Of a DNA stretch of 64,000 nucleotides, positions 50,254 to 58,214 are shown piece after piece; the stretch's first letter is position 1, and every line of letters starts with the position of its first letter. Under the pieces are notes generated by a model, which saw nothing but the letters and a program-made list of their open reading frames with translations, was not told the DNA's origin and did not search any database. The stretch lies in the NCBI GenBank assembly GCA_049303315.1, contig JBAQMZ010000041.1:61910-125909 (forward strand), read 5' to 3'. The position numbers and the translations under genes are program-made. Source of the DNA: Methanoperedens sp049303315. GTDB taxonomy: Archaea > Halobacteriota > Methanosarcinia > Methanosarcinales > Methanoperedenaceae.

Positions 50254-51032
50254 AACGCCGAATGGGGATTTTTGCGTCTCTTGTTCTCGTTCTGCTGACT
50301 GCGGGCGCAGGCGCGGCAGAGAGCCAGTGGGTCAATATTATTACAGTTGGTGAACACGATATGACCTGGGATTACACCGAATCATTTTCAGGGAATGATT
50401 CGATAATGTTCAGGGCATATATCGACGGGGGATTCGGTAATAACGACAGTTTTGTAAATGCCTGGGAACTCCTTAAAGCCGATAAGGAAATACGAAAGAA
50501 GTTCCAGAGCTCAATCGACAAAGAATTTGACGTTAGGATAAATAACGAGTCCGCGGGAATTCAGGTGGTCGATATAGATTCAGCGTTATCGCCGGGAATT
50601 ATCGGGAATATACACAGCGCCGATGCAGTTGTAAACAGATACAATGTCGCATACAGGTGGAAGGACAGTATTTTTAACGCAAACAGTATCTGGTTCATGG
50701 GGCAGTCAAAATCTCCTGTAACAATAATCCTGCCGCCCGGGATGGATGTCGTCAATACCAGCGGCATTAATAATCTCACAAAAAAAATCAATACGCACAC
50801 CGAACTCGCAGGATTTTTTAGTGAGGTATCAGGCGATAGGGGCGAAATCACCATTAATTTCATAGAAAATACCACGAGCCATGCCGAACCGCAGGTAAAT
50901 GCTACAAATGTCACTGAGACTGTAACACAACCGGTTAAAAAAGTTGCATCGAATATCCGGAATGTAACTATTCTGGCTGCAGGGTTTGCAATAATTCTTT
51001 TGATATACGTCTTTAAGGTGAGGAAGAAGTAA
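50250..51032 (+). CDS. Membrane-anchored exported protein of unknown function
   Basis: A 260-aa protein with a signal peptide (MGIFASLVLVLLTAGAGAAE), an extracytoplasmic domain of about 200 residues (GEHDMTWDYTESFSG, WFMGQSKSPVTIILPPGMDV), a Thr/Val-rich linker and one C-terminal transmembrane helix with a KVRKK tail. It starts at the ATGA overlap with map. The 3' end overlaps the convergent UPF0146 gene by 20 bp. No family recognised with confidence. Confidence 0.75.
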   Translation: MKRRMGIFASLVLVLLTAGAGAAESQWVNIITVGEHDMTWDYTESFSGNDSIMFRAYIDGGFGNNDSFVNAWELLKADKEIRKKFQSSIDKEFDVRINNESAGIQVVDIDSALSPGIIGNIHSADAVVNRYNVAYRWKDSIFNANSIWFMGQSKSPVTIILPPGMDVVNTSGINNLTKKINTHTELAGFFSEVSGDRGEITINFIENTTSHAEPQVNATNVTETVTQPVKKVASNIRNVTILAAGFAIILLIYVFKVRKK

Positions 51033-51438
51033 TATCCACAAACCTGTATAAATAGAACCGCGCTTTCTTATAATTCACAAGCTTATAATCCTTATAATAT
51101 TTCCTTAAGTCTGCTTTTTCATTCCCGAAAGGCCTGATAATGAGGTCAGCCCCGGCTTCTGTTGCAGTCTTTGCCATCGCATCCTGAATGTCTATCGGAG
51201 GCCTTATCGAATACAGGAGGGAAGCGTTCCTGTATATCCCCATGTCCGGCGCAAATATATCATCCCTGCAAAACCTGACCCCGGCATATTTCTGCTCATT
51301 GATATCGGTCACAACAACATCCAGTTTATCTTTTAATAATAAAGCCACATGGGGTAAATTGCCCACTCCTATTTCCACTACTTTATTCCTGTAATTATTG
51401 AGGATAAATTCCGCGATGTCTTCGTAATCTGAAATCAT
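51013..51438 (-). CDS. UPF0146 family protein
   Basis: A 141-aa archaeal UPF0146 protein with a degenerate methyltransferase-like Rossmann fold: NKVVEIGVGNLPHVALLL (motif I-like), VVVTDINEQKYAGVRFCRDD and SLLYSIRPP. Function unknown. It is downstream of a Trm112-like gene on the same strand, which is of interest because Trm112 activates methyltransferases. Confidence 0.85.
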   Translation of the reverse strand: MISDYEDIAEFILNNYRNKVVEIGVGNLPHVALLLKDKLDVVVTDINEQKYAGVRFCRDDIFAPDMGIYRNASLLYSIRPPIDIQDAMAKTATEAGADLIIRPFGNEKADLRKYYKDYKLVNYKKARFYLYRFVDITSSSP

Positions 51439-51457
51439 TGATATAAAAGGGAATCTG

Positions 51458-51640
51458 CTATTCCCGGAGTTCCGGCGGCAGCATATTGGGGATTCCGTCG
51501 TCGATGGGATAATACTCCTTGCATTTTCCGCAATAAAGTGTCCCTTTTACTATTTCTTTCTCATTCTCTTCTGTCACTTCAAGCACGAGGTCGCCCTTGC
51601 ACATGGGGCAGCACAGGATATCCATCAGGTCTCTTTTCAT
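51458..51640 (-). CDS. Trm112-like zinc protein
   Basis: A 60-aa Trm112 family protein with a Cys4 zinc site: LCCPMCKGDL and LYCGKCKEYYP, ending in the typical IDDGIPNMLPPE. In eukaryotes and haloarchaea Trm112 binds and activates RNA and protein methyltransferases. It lies 19 bp before UPF0146 on the same strand. Confidence 0.88.
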   Translation of the reverse strand: MKRDLMDILCCPMCKGDLVLEVTEENEKEIVKGTLYCGKCKEYYPIDDGIPNMLPPELRE

Positions 51641-51738
51641 TTTATTTGCACCTTTATCACTTAAGACACTCTTTTTATTATCAAGTTATCGAATCGAATC
51701 AGACAATTTTTTAAGGTTATAAAGTGTTAATAACAACT

Positions 51739-52275
51739 ATGTTGCGCACATTCATAGCTGTTGAATTGCCTGAAAGGTTAGTGCCGGAAATTGAAAAAAT
51801 CGAATCCATCCTTAACACCCCGGGTATCAAACTCGTTGAACCCAAACAGGTGCATATAACCCTGAAATTCCTCGGTGATATCCCGGAAGATAACGTGGAA
51901 ACAATCGCATCAGCGCTGTCGCAGGTCAATTGCAAGCCATTTGAAGCCAGGATAAAAGGGGTGGGCGTATTCCCGAAACCTGCTTATATCAAGGTTATCT
52001 GGCTTGGGGCTGAAGGTAATTTTGATGCGCTGCATGATGAAGTTGAACGTGTACTTACGCCATTCAAATTCGAAATAGACCACCAGTTCTCTCCCCATGC
52101 AACGCTTGCGCGCGTAAAGCAGCTCAGGGATAAGGCAGCGCTCTTTGAAAAATTAAAACAGCTTGAGGATATTGACCTTGGGACGATTAATGTGGGGTCA
52201 ATCAGTCTTAAGAAAAGCACGCTTACGCCGCAGGGGCCGATATACGAGACTTTGAGGGAAATAAAGTTGGCGTAA
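51739..52275 (+). CDS. thpR: RNA 2',3'-cyclic phosphodiesterase (LigT/ThpR)
   Basis: A 178-aa 2H phosphoesterase with both catalytic motifs: HITLKFLG near residue 37 and HATLARVK near residue 118. It opens 2',3'-cyclic phosphates on RNA ends and may be linked to tRNA splicing or repair. The ATG at 51739 gives MLRTFIAVELPERLV. A fragment of its 3' end (SISLKKSTLTP) recurs at about 53065-53110, beyond the following gene pair. cca lies about 0.9 kb downstream. Confidence 0.9.
   Translation: MLRTFIAVELPERLVPEIEKIESILNTPGIKLVEPKQVHITLKFLGDIPEDNVETIASALSQVNCKPFEARIKGVGVFPKPAYIKVIWLGAEGNFDALHDEVERVLTPFKFEIDHQFSPHATLARVKQLRDKAALFEKLKQLEDIDLGTINVGSISLKKSTLTPQGPIYETLREIKLA
52199..52234 (+). repeat. 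thpR 3'-end segment, copy 1
   Basis: The part of thpR encoding ISLKKSTLTPQG, matched at 53069-53105 with few changes. It flanks the left side of the GNAT pair. Confidence 0.75.
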
Positions 52276-52336
52276 CATAGATATATACTACAGAACATAT
52301 ACACGGTATATAATTCGAAATTCGGAGATATAAAAC

Positions 52337-52486
52337 ATGGCGAAACCTGTTGAACTGGGATTGATTTTGGAAGGTGAAGACGCAAAGCGATTCTGGGAAG
52401 ATAGAAAAAATCCAAAAGTCACCAAAGAGCAAATAGAGATGTTCAAGGAAGCCATGCACATCTACAAAACTAATTTTAAAGCTTAA
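52337..52486 (+). CDS. Small protein upstream of GNAT toxin (putative antitoxin, 49 aa)
   Basis: A 49-aa charged helical protein starting MAKPVELGLILEGEDAKRFW and continuing with NPKVTKEQIEMFKEA. Its stop TAA overlaps the next ATG (TAATG), and GNAT toxins are usually preceded by a small antitoxin. It is not the common DUF1778/RHH type; no DNA-binding motif is obvious. It follows TATA-like ATATATAC at 52282-52289. Confidence 0.65.
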   Translation: MAKPVELGLILEGEDAKRFWEDRKNPKVTKEQIEMFKEAMHIYKTNFKA

Positions 52487-53046
52487 TGAAAATTGAACAA
52501 ATTCCACGCGATGAACTCCGAATTGTGCTTTTAACCAAAAGGCATGAACTTACTCCTTTTAATTCCAAAAATGATGACCTAAACGAATTTTTAAAAAACG
52601 ATGCTCTGAAAGATCAGGAAGAGATGATAAACAAAACATATCTTTCTTTCTGGAAAAACGGTTTTGTTGGATATTTTTCAATTCTTGCTGATACGATTGA
52701 GGTTCATGCAATAGATGAAAATGATGGAATTAAGGGTTACCCATACCACAAATATCCAAGTATTAAGATAGCAAGGCTTGCGGTTGATAGAAAATTCGAA
52801 CGGAAAGGCGTTGGGGGATTCCTGGTACTGGCAGCAATCGGTTTGGCTATGTCAGTTTCTGAAATAATCGGGTGCCGGTATGTTACAGTAGATTCAAAGC
52901 CTGAATCAATAAAGTTCTATGAAAAAGTCGGCTTTAAGATTGTTGAGAAATATAAAAGCAACGAATTCCCAAAAATGTACCTTGATTTGTATCCGATTGT
53001 TTCAATGATGCAGCCAAGGGAATCTATGGAAAAATTTGAGAGATAA
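52486..53046 (+). CDS. GNAT acetyltransferase (putative TacT-like toxin)
   Basis: A 186-aa GNAT protein: IVLLTKRHELTPFNSKNDDLN at the start, IKIARLAVDRKFERKGVGG with the acetyl-CoA loop, and the C-terminal SIKFYEKVGFKIV. The opening LTPFNSKNDDLNEFLKNDA pattern matches GNAT toxins of the TacT/AtaT group that acetylate aminoacyl-tRNA. Together with the overlapping 49-aa gene it forms a probable toxin-antitoxin pair. Confidence 0.75.
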   Translation: MKIEQIPRDELRIVLLTKRHELTPFNSKNDDLNEFLKNDALKDQEEMINKTYLSFWKNGFVGYFSILADTIEVHAIDENDGIKGYPYHKYPSIKIARLAVDRKFERKGVGGFLVLAAIGLAMSVSEIIGCRYVTVDSKPESIKFYEKVGFKIVEKYKSNEFPKMYLDLYPIVSMMQPRESMEKFER

Positions 53047-53197
53047 TTTGGCATAATGAATATAACAGCATAAGTCTTAAAAAAAGCACGCTTACGCCGA
53101 AGGGTCGTCGAGACAGCTTTAAGAAGCGCCAAAGGACTTATACTCATTTCAATTCATTTATATGCTTTTGAATCATTATATCGTAATTACCTAATAA
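53047..53197. pseudogene. Intergenic region with a degenerate thpR 3' fragment
   Basis: 53065-53110 can be read as SISLKKSTLTPKG, matching the thpR C-terminus; beyond about 53110 the similarity fades. Possible decayed copy flanking the toxin-antitoxin pair. TTTATATG at 53158-53165 is a plausible TATA box for cca. Confidence 0.65.
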
Positions 53198-54568
53198 ATG
53201 AGAAAGAATACCAAAATGACCCCCATCACCCAAATCTGCGCATCTGTACTTTCGCGTATAAAACCCACAGAAGCAGAAAAATCCCGGCTCAAAGCCCTTG
53301 CAGAAAGCATAATTGCGCGAATTAACGCCATCGGCGAAGCTGAAGGGCTTAATATCAAAGGGGAACTTGTGGGCTCATCCGCGCGCGGGACATGGATATC
53401 AGGCGAGCACGACCTTGACATATTCATAATGTTCCAGCCCGATGTTGAACGCAAAGAGCTTGAAGAAAAAGGGCTCTACATCGCCCGGAAAATTGCAGGG
53501 GAATCACAAAGATTTGAAGAGCGATATGCCGAACATCCATATATCCATGCGATATTTGATGGCTTCGAGGTTGACCTTGTCCCGGCTTTTAAAGTGGAGC
53601 GGGCCTCTGAAATAAAGTCGGCAGTGGACAGGACGCCGTTCCATAACATATATGTCTCCTCGATGATCAAAGGGCTTGAAGATGAGGTACTGGTTTTAAA
53701 GCAATTCCTGAAAGGGATAGGGGTTTACGGCTCGGAGTTAAAAACACAGGGATTTTCGGGTTATCTTGTTGAACTTCTGATAATCAATTATGGCTCTTTT
53801 GTAAAGGTCCTTGAAGCCGCATGCGAGTGGAAAAGCGGTATAACTATTGACATCGAAAAACATGGAACTCTTGTTCATAAAGACCCGATGATAGTGGTTG
53901 ACCCCACCGACCCGGCGCGAAATGTTGCGGCGGTGCTTTCGCTTGATAACATGTGTGTTTTTATAGACAGGGCATGCGAATTCCTGAAAGACCCGGATGA
54001 AGCATATTTTAGCGGGAAGACTGTGAAACCACTTGATGATAAAAGTTTTAATAAAATCCTTAAAGCAAGGGGAACTTCGTTGCTCGCTATTGAATTCGCT
54101 ACCCCGGATGTAGTCGAGGACGTTTTGTTTCCCCAGCTCTATAAAGTCCGGGAATCCATTCATGAAATGTTTGAGAGATATGATTTTCATGTGTATAACA
54201 AAAGCGTGTGGGCGCAAAAGACGGCGGTTGTTCTTTTCGAACTTGAGTCTTCAAAGCTCCCTCATGTAAAAATACACGCAGGTCCGCAGGTATGGTCAAA
54301 AGAACACGCTTGGGCTTTCAAGTCCAAATACACCGGTTCCGATACTTTTTCCAATGTATTTATCCGGGACGGCAGATTCATGGTCGAAATCCCGAGGAAG
54401 TATGACCGAGCAAAGAAACTTGTTGAATCCGAGATTTTTAATTGCGCGCTTGGAAAACATCTTGCAGTGAGCATTAAAAATGAATTTCACGTTCTTGAAG
54501 ATGAAGAAATATTAAGTATCAAAGACAATGAGTTCAGGAAGTTCCTCCGCAAATTCTTCGAAAAATAG
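53198..54568 (+). CDS. cca: CCA-adding enzyme (archaeal class I tRNA nucleotidyltransferase)
   Basis: Adds or repairs the 3' CCA of tRNAs. The 456-aa class I enzyme has the nucleotidyltransferase signature GSSARGTWISGEHDLDIFI with the two catalytic Asp, the third carboxylate in FEVDLVPAF, and the archaeal neck and tail domains (KTQGFSGYLVELL, VVDPTDPARNVAAVLS). The ATG at 53198 or 53216 could be the start; no ribosome site is seen, so the mRNA may be nearly leaderless. Confidence 0.94.
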   Translation: MRKNTKMTPITQICASVLSRIKPTEAEKSRLKALAESIIARINAIGEAEGLNIKGELVGSSARGTWISGEHDLDIFIMFQPDVERKELEEKGLYIARKIAGESQRFEERYAEHPYIHAIFDGFEVDLVPAFKVERASEIKSAVDRTPFHNIYVSSMIKGLEDEVLVLKQFLKGIGVYGSELKTQGFSGYLVELLIINYGSFVKVLEAACEWKSGITIDIEKHGTLVHKDPMIVVDPTDPARNVAAVLSLDNMCVFIDRACEFLKDPDEAYFSGKTVKPLDDKSFNKILKARGTSLLAIEFATPDVVEDVLFPQLYKVRESIHEMFERYDFHVYNKSVWAQKTAVVLFELESSKLPHVKIHAGPQVWSKEHAWAFKSKYTGSDTFSNVFIRDGRFMVEIPRKYDRAKKLVESEIFNCALGKHLAVSIKNEFHVLEDEEILSIKDNEFRKFLRKFFEK

Positions 54569-54586
54569 AAAAGCACATAAACAATA

Positions 54587-56284
54587 ATGGTACCAATGAA
54601 ATATTTACCGGTAATCCTTGTTTTATCCTTTTTCCTGTCAACCGGATGCCTTGCGTCATCTCATGATAAAGAAGTTTCACCTTCGCAGTTGCTATCAAAT
54701 CCGGCTGCATATGAGGGAAAAGAAGTCTGCATCAACGGGATCTTAAACGACAATACCATTTCCGGTATCCCGATAGGAAAAAACCAGGTTATTTCAAGTG
54801 ACGAGGCAAACGGGACTCTTGCGCTCGTATGCGGTACGTTTAAAAACGGGTCGCTGGAAGTCGTCTCCATTAATAATACCCTTACGATATTTACTGGAAA
54901 AGATGTTTACCAGTCCAATGAAACTCTGGAAATCCGGGTATTTTTTAATTCTCCTGACGCCGGCGATGGAAAAATTCAGGTATCGGGAATAAAAAACGCA
55001 TTTGGAAGGGCGTTAATAAGCGAAACAAGAGATGCAGCATTTATTAAAGGAGCCAATTTTTTCAATTTTGAGTTCACGACGCCTTCTTGCGAGGCTTGTT
55101 CAGCCCTTTCACCTGGGGTCTATGCAATCAATGCTACCATCAATATAGGAGGCAAGACTTTTGAGACGTTCAGGAATATCACGCTTGAAAGGGAAAACCT
55201 GACGGTTCCGGTTGAACAGCCAGAAGTGCCAAAAAGTAATAATTCATTAATTGAACCTTCGCCTGTAAACAACACATATAGCGGGAATGCGGTGACTGTT
55301 GAGTACTTCTACATACCGGGATGCTCAAAATGCGAAAAGGCGACGCCTGTGATTGAGGCTGTCATAAAAACCTATGGCGACAGGGTGAATTTCATAGAAT
55401 ATAATGCCAACGAAGAAGGACGCGGGCTTGCCATAAAGTACGGGATTCCTGGAACGCCTTCCGTGGTCATTAACGGGAACAAAGAGAACCTGATTTCGTA
55501 TGAAAATTATAACGGCGATACTGCAAAGCTTGAGATGCTCCTGAGAGAAGCAATTGACAGGGCATACACAGCCCCTCAAGCAGTAAATATCTCATCCGGA
55601 AAAGCCATCCAGCTTTCAGTGCCGTCTGTTCTCGTCGTGGGTTTCCTTGCAGGTTTTAACCCCTGCCTTCTTGCGATACTTGCTTTTATTGCCTCGGTTA
55701 CCCTTGCAACCACGGGCAGAAGGCGCAACGTCCTGCTCATTGTCATCGTTTTCAGCATGGGCATTTTCACAACTTACCTGATAGTCGGCATCGGCATCCT
55801 TCGCATTTTCGAACAGTCGCCGTCATTGCAGGTAACAATAAGGAATTTTCTTGCTATCCTGATAGCCTTCCTGGGATTGTGGCATGTGTATGACGCCTAT
55901 CATTTGAGGAAAAATACCGAATCAACATTTTACACCCCGAAGGCTTTCATCAGGCTGACCGAGAGCATAACGAAAAAAGTGAGTCTTCCAGCAACGTTTT
56001 TCATGGGTGCGCTCTTCTCTCTCATTAAAGCCCCATGCGTGGGTGCGGTTTATTTTGTGATTCTTGACATGGTAAGAAGCGGTAAAGGCGCAGGGTACGT
56101 ATATCTTGCGGCTTACAACTTCGGCGTGGTGCTGCCTGTGCTTGTGCTCGGCGCCGCGATTGCTTTCGGATTGAACCCCGAGAAGGTCGAAAAGTTCAGG
56201 AAAGAAAAGAGGGCTGCGATGCGGCTGGTAACTGGGGTTACTTTGCTCGTAATTGCGGTTTTGATGTATGCTGGGATAATTTAG
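54587..56284 (+). CDS. Lipoprotein-thioredoxin-CcdA fusion (DsbD-like thiol transporter)
   Basis: A 565-aa protein. It has a signal peptide with lipobox LSTGC, a beta-rich domain (residues 30-210), an extracytoplasmic thioredoxin domain with IPGCSKCEKATP, then a CcdA/DsbD-type membrane domain of six helices with the paired Cys in GFNPCLLAIL and IKAPCVGAVY. It would carry reducing equivalents across the membrane and hand them to the fused thioredoxin. Its end overlaps by 4 bp the convergent DsbA-like gene. Start at the ATG at 54587 or 54596. Confidence 0.88.
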   Translation: MVPMKYLPVILVLSFFLSTGCLASSHDKEVSPSQLLSNPAAYEGKEVCINGILNDNTISGIPIGKNQVISSDEANGTLALVCGTFKNGSLEVVSINNTLTIFTGKDVYQSNETLEIRVFFNSPDAGDGKIQVSGIKNAFGRALISETRDAAFIKGANFFNFEFTTPSCEACSALSPGVYAINATINIGGKTFETFRNITLERENLTVPVEQPEVPKSNNSLIEPSPVNNTYSGNAVTVEYFYIPGCSKCEKATPVIEAVIKTYGDRVNFIEYNANEEGRGLAIKYGIPGTPSVVINGNKENLISYENYNGDTAKLEMLLREAIDRAYTAPQAVNISSGKAIQLSVPSVLVVGFLAGFNPCLLAILAFIASVTLATTGRRRNVLLIVIVFSMGIFTTYLIVGIGILRIFEQSPSLQVTIRNFLAILIAFLGLWHVYDAYHLRKNTESTFYTPKAFIRLTESITKKVSLPATFFMGALFSLIKAPCVGAVYFVILDMVRSGKGAGYVYLAAYNFGVVLPVLVLGAAIAFGLNPEKVEKFRKEKRAAMRLVTGVTLLVIAVLMYAGII

Positions 56285-56982
56285 CCAAGGAGCGAGCCGA
56301 TAATCGTATCCAGATTAGATGCCATCTGTGCCATATCTCCGTTCACCATCGTAGGTGCGACTTTAAGATTACCGTTTATGATTATTGTGGGCGTTTCATC
56401 CACCTGGTAGCTCTCGGCAAGCCTTATATTAGCCTCAGCCTCATCTTTTGCATCCCCATTCTTAAGCGCTGTAATAAAATCATCCCCGAGTCCGATACTT
56501 CTGGCAATGTCCCCGAGCATGATTTCACTTGTCAGGTCTTTTTTTCCGACAAACATCGCATTGAACAGCGCATCCTTCATCTCCTCCCCTTTTTCCATCC
56601 TCTCAGCTATGATGTACGCTTCTATGCTTTTCCTGAATCCCTGGTCCTGGGGAAGTGACCTCCAGAGCATGGGCTTATAGGTTATCTCAAGCCTGTCGCC
56701 ATATTTTTTCTTTAGAGCAGGAAGCTGCTGATTGAGGGAATAACAATGCCCACAATTGAATTTTAAGAATTCCGTAATTTTGACTTTTCCGGGTTCATAG
56801 GTAGTTGGCTTATTGATTTTTACATATTTTCCGGTTGATGGAAGTTTCTCAACAGGTTTTTCCGGCTCAGTACCTGAAAGAACGTATGCTACCAGCACGG
56901 CAATTATGAGAAGCGCCAATCCTGCGTATATTATATTCTTGTTGGGTTTTTTCTCCGGCACCTTTTGTTTCTTTTTTGCCAT
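56281..56982 (-). CDS. Membrane-anchored DsbA-like thioredoxin-fold protein
   Basis: A 233-aa protein with a Lys-rich cytoplasmic tail, one transmembrane helix (IIYAGLALLIIAVLVAYVLSG) and an external DsbA-type domain with active site FNCGHCYSLNQQLP and the cis-Pro in VDETPTIIING. Probably forms or isomerises disulfides outside the cell. Convergent with the CcdA-thioredoxin fusion, a likely redox partner. Confidence 0.87.
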   Translation of the reverse strand: MAKKKQKVPEKKPNKNIIYAGLALLIIAVLVAYVLSGTEPEKPVEKLPSTGKYVKINKPTTYEPGKVKITEFLKFNCGHCYSLNQQLPALKKKYGDRLEITYKPMLWRSLPQDQGFRKSIEAYIIAERMEKGEEMKDALFNAMFVGKKDLTSEIMLGDIARSIGLGDDFITALKNGDAKDEAEANIRLAESYQVDETPTIIINGNLKVAPTMVNGDMAQMASNLDTIIGSLLG

Positions 56983-57079
56983 TCGTTTTTTTAATAAGGT
57001 TTTTATGTTATAACTATTGCGGTTTTATCGTAACGTATTAAATACAAAGAAAAAGAAGTATTGCTATCCCGGTGATTTT

Positions 57080-57706
57080 ATGAAAACAATCGATGAACTA
57101 ACCCGAAAAGCCATTGAACTACAGGCTTCAGGGCTTTTAACAGGTCAGATTGCTGATGAACTCAATATTTCGCGCGAAACTGCCACATGGCTCCTTGTCC
57201 ATGCGAAAAAAGGAGATTCCACAGCAGCACCCAAGGATATTTACATTGACTGGAGTAACATCGGAAGAAGCTCTTACAGGCAGAGGCTGATAGCCGGCGC
57301 ACTGCTGGACATGATACTTGAATGCCTTGAAGGGACAGAAGAGGGAATAGACGTGGTCGTTGGGGTTGCCCTTTCAGGAATACCTCTTGCAAACCTGATA
57401 GCAGATGAACTCGGATGCGAATTTACAACGTATCATCCAAATAAACAGCGCTGGGAGCCGGAATCAAAAGAGATAAAGGGCACTATCAGCCAGAACTTCG
57501 CAAGGGTAGAGGGCAAGAACTGTATTTTAATAGACGATGTGGTCACATCAGGGACGACACTCAAAGAAGCTGTGGCTGTGCTTGAAGGACTGGGAGCCAA
57601 ACCGGTTGCGATTGCAGTATTGATAGATAAAAAAGGTATTGATGATATTTCAGGTGTTCCTCTTAATGCCTTATTGCGCGTAACAAGAGTGGATAAAATA
57701 GAATAA
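57080..57706 (+). CDS. GfcR-like regulator (HTH plus orotate phosphoribosyltransferase-like domain)
   Basis: A 208-aa protein with an N-terminal helix-turn-helix (LLTGQIADELNISRETATWLL) and a type I PRTase domain. The PRPP loop is CILIDDVVTSGTTLKEA. Relatives annotated as orotate phosphoribosyltransferase-like; the haloarchaeal GfcR regulates sugar and gluconeogenic genes. GGTGAT precedes the ATG at 57080. First gene of a tight group with DUF457, cobQ and R15P isomerase. Confidence 0.87.
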   Translation: MKTIDELTRKAIELQASGLLTGQIADELNISRETATWLLVHAKKGDSTAAPKDIYIDWSNIGRSSYRQRLIAGALLDMILECLEGTEEGIDVVVGVALSGIPLANLIADELGCEFTTYHPNKQRWEPESKEIKGTISQNFARVEGKNCILIDDVVTSGTTLKEAVAVLEGLGAKPVAIAVLIDKKGIDDISGVPLNALLRVTRVDKIE

Positions 57707-57707
57707 C

Positions 57708-58214
57708 ATGCCAGATTGGCCGACACATTTAATTGTCCCTCTGCTTGCCCTGCTGATTGTCAGCAGGAAAGAAAACCAGAAGTACATCCTTATGCTGACG
57801 CCGCTTGCCCTGCTCCCTGATTTTGATTCGTTTGCGGTCCAGCACAGGGCGCTTTTGCATAATGTGTTCATTCCATTAATCCTTGGGCTGTGCGGGTCAT
57901 TAAGCAGGAAATACAGGGCGGTTTTCATAATTGCTTCTGTCTATTTCGCATCCCATGTGCTGCTTGATATGTTCGCCGGCGGCGTAGTGCTTTTTTATCC
58001 GATATATAACAGGATGGCGTTTGTGGATGCAAGTCTCCTGATGAACCAGACTAATGATTTTTTGGGGACATTTGATTACGGCTTCAGGCCATACGCCCCG
58101 GGATGGAAGACTGCATACGGTTATATTTCAGACAGCACAGGCACGGGCGCAATGGTGTTTGTTTTGACGGCATGTGTTTGTGTAGCTTACAGGCGCTGGC
58201 GGGAAGCACGATGA
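57708..58214 (+). CDS. DUF457-type membrane protein (putative metal-dependent hydrolase)
   Basis: A 168-aa polytopic protein with the His/Asp pattern of the DUF457/YdjM group: MPDWPTHL at the start, LLPDFDSFAVQHRALLHN and YFASHVLLDMFAGG. The His and Asp residues suggest a metal site at the membrane; function unknown. It starts 1 bp after the GfcR-like gene and overlaps cobQ by ATGA. Confidence 0.78.
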   Translation: MPDWPTHLIVPLLALLIVSRKENQKYILMLTPLALLPDFDSFAVQHRALLHNVFIPLILGLCGSLSRKYRAVFIIASVYFASHVLLDMFAGGVVLFYPIYNRMAFVDASLLMNQTNDFLGTFDYGFRPYAPGWKTAYGYISDSTGTGAMVFVLTACVCVAYRRWREAR

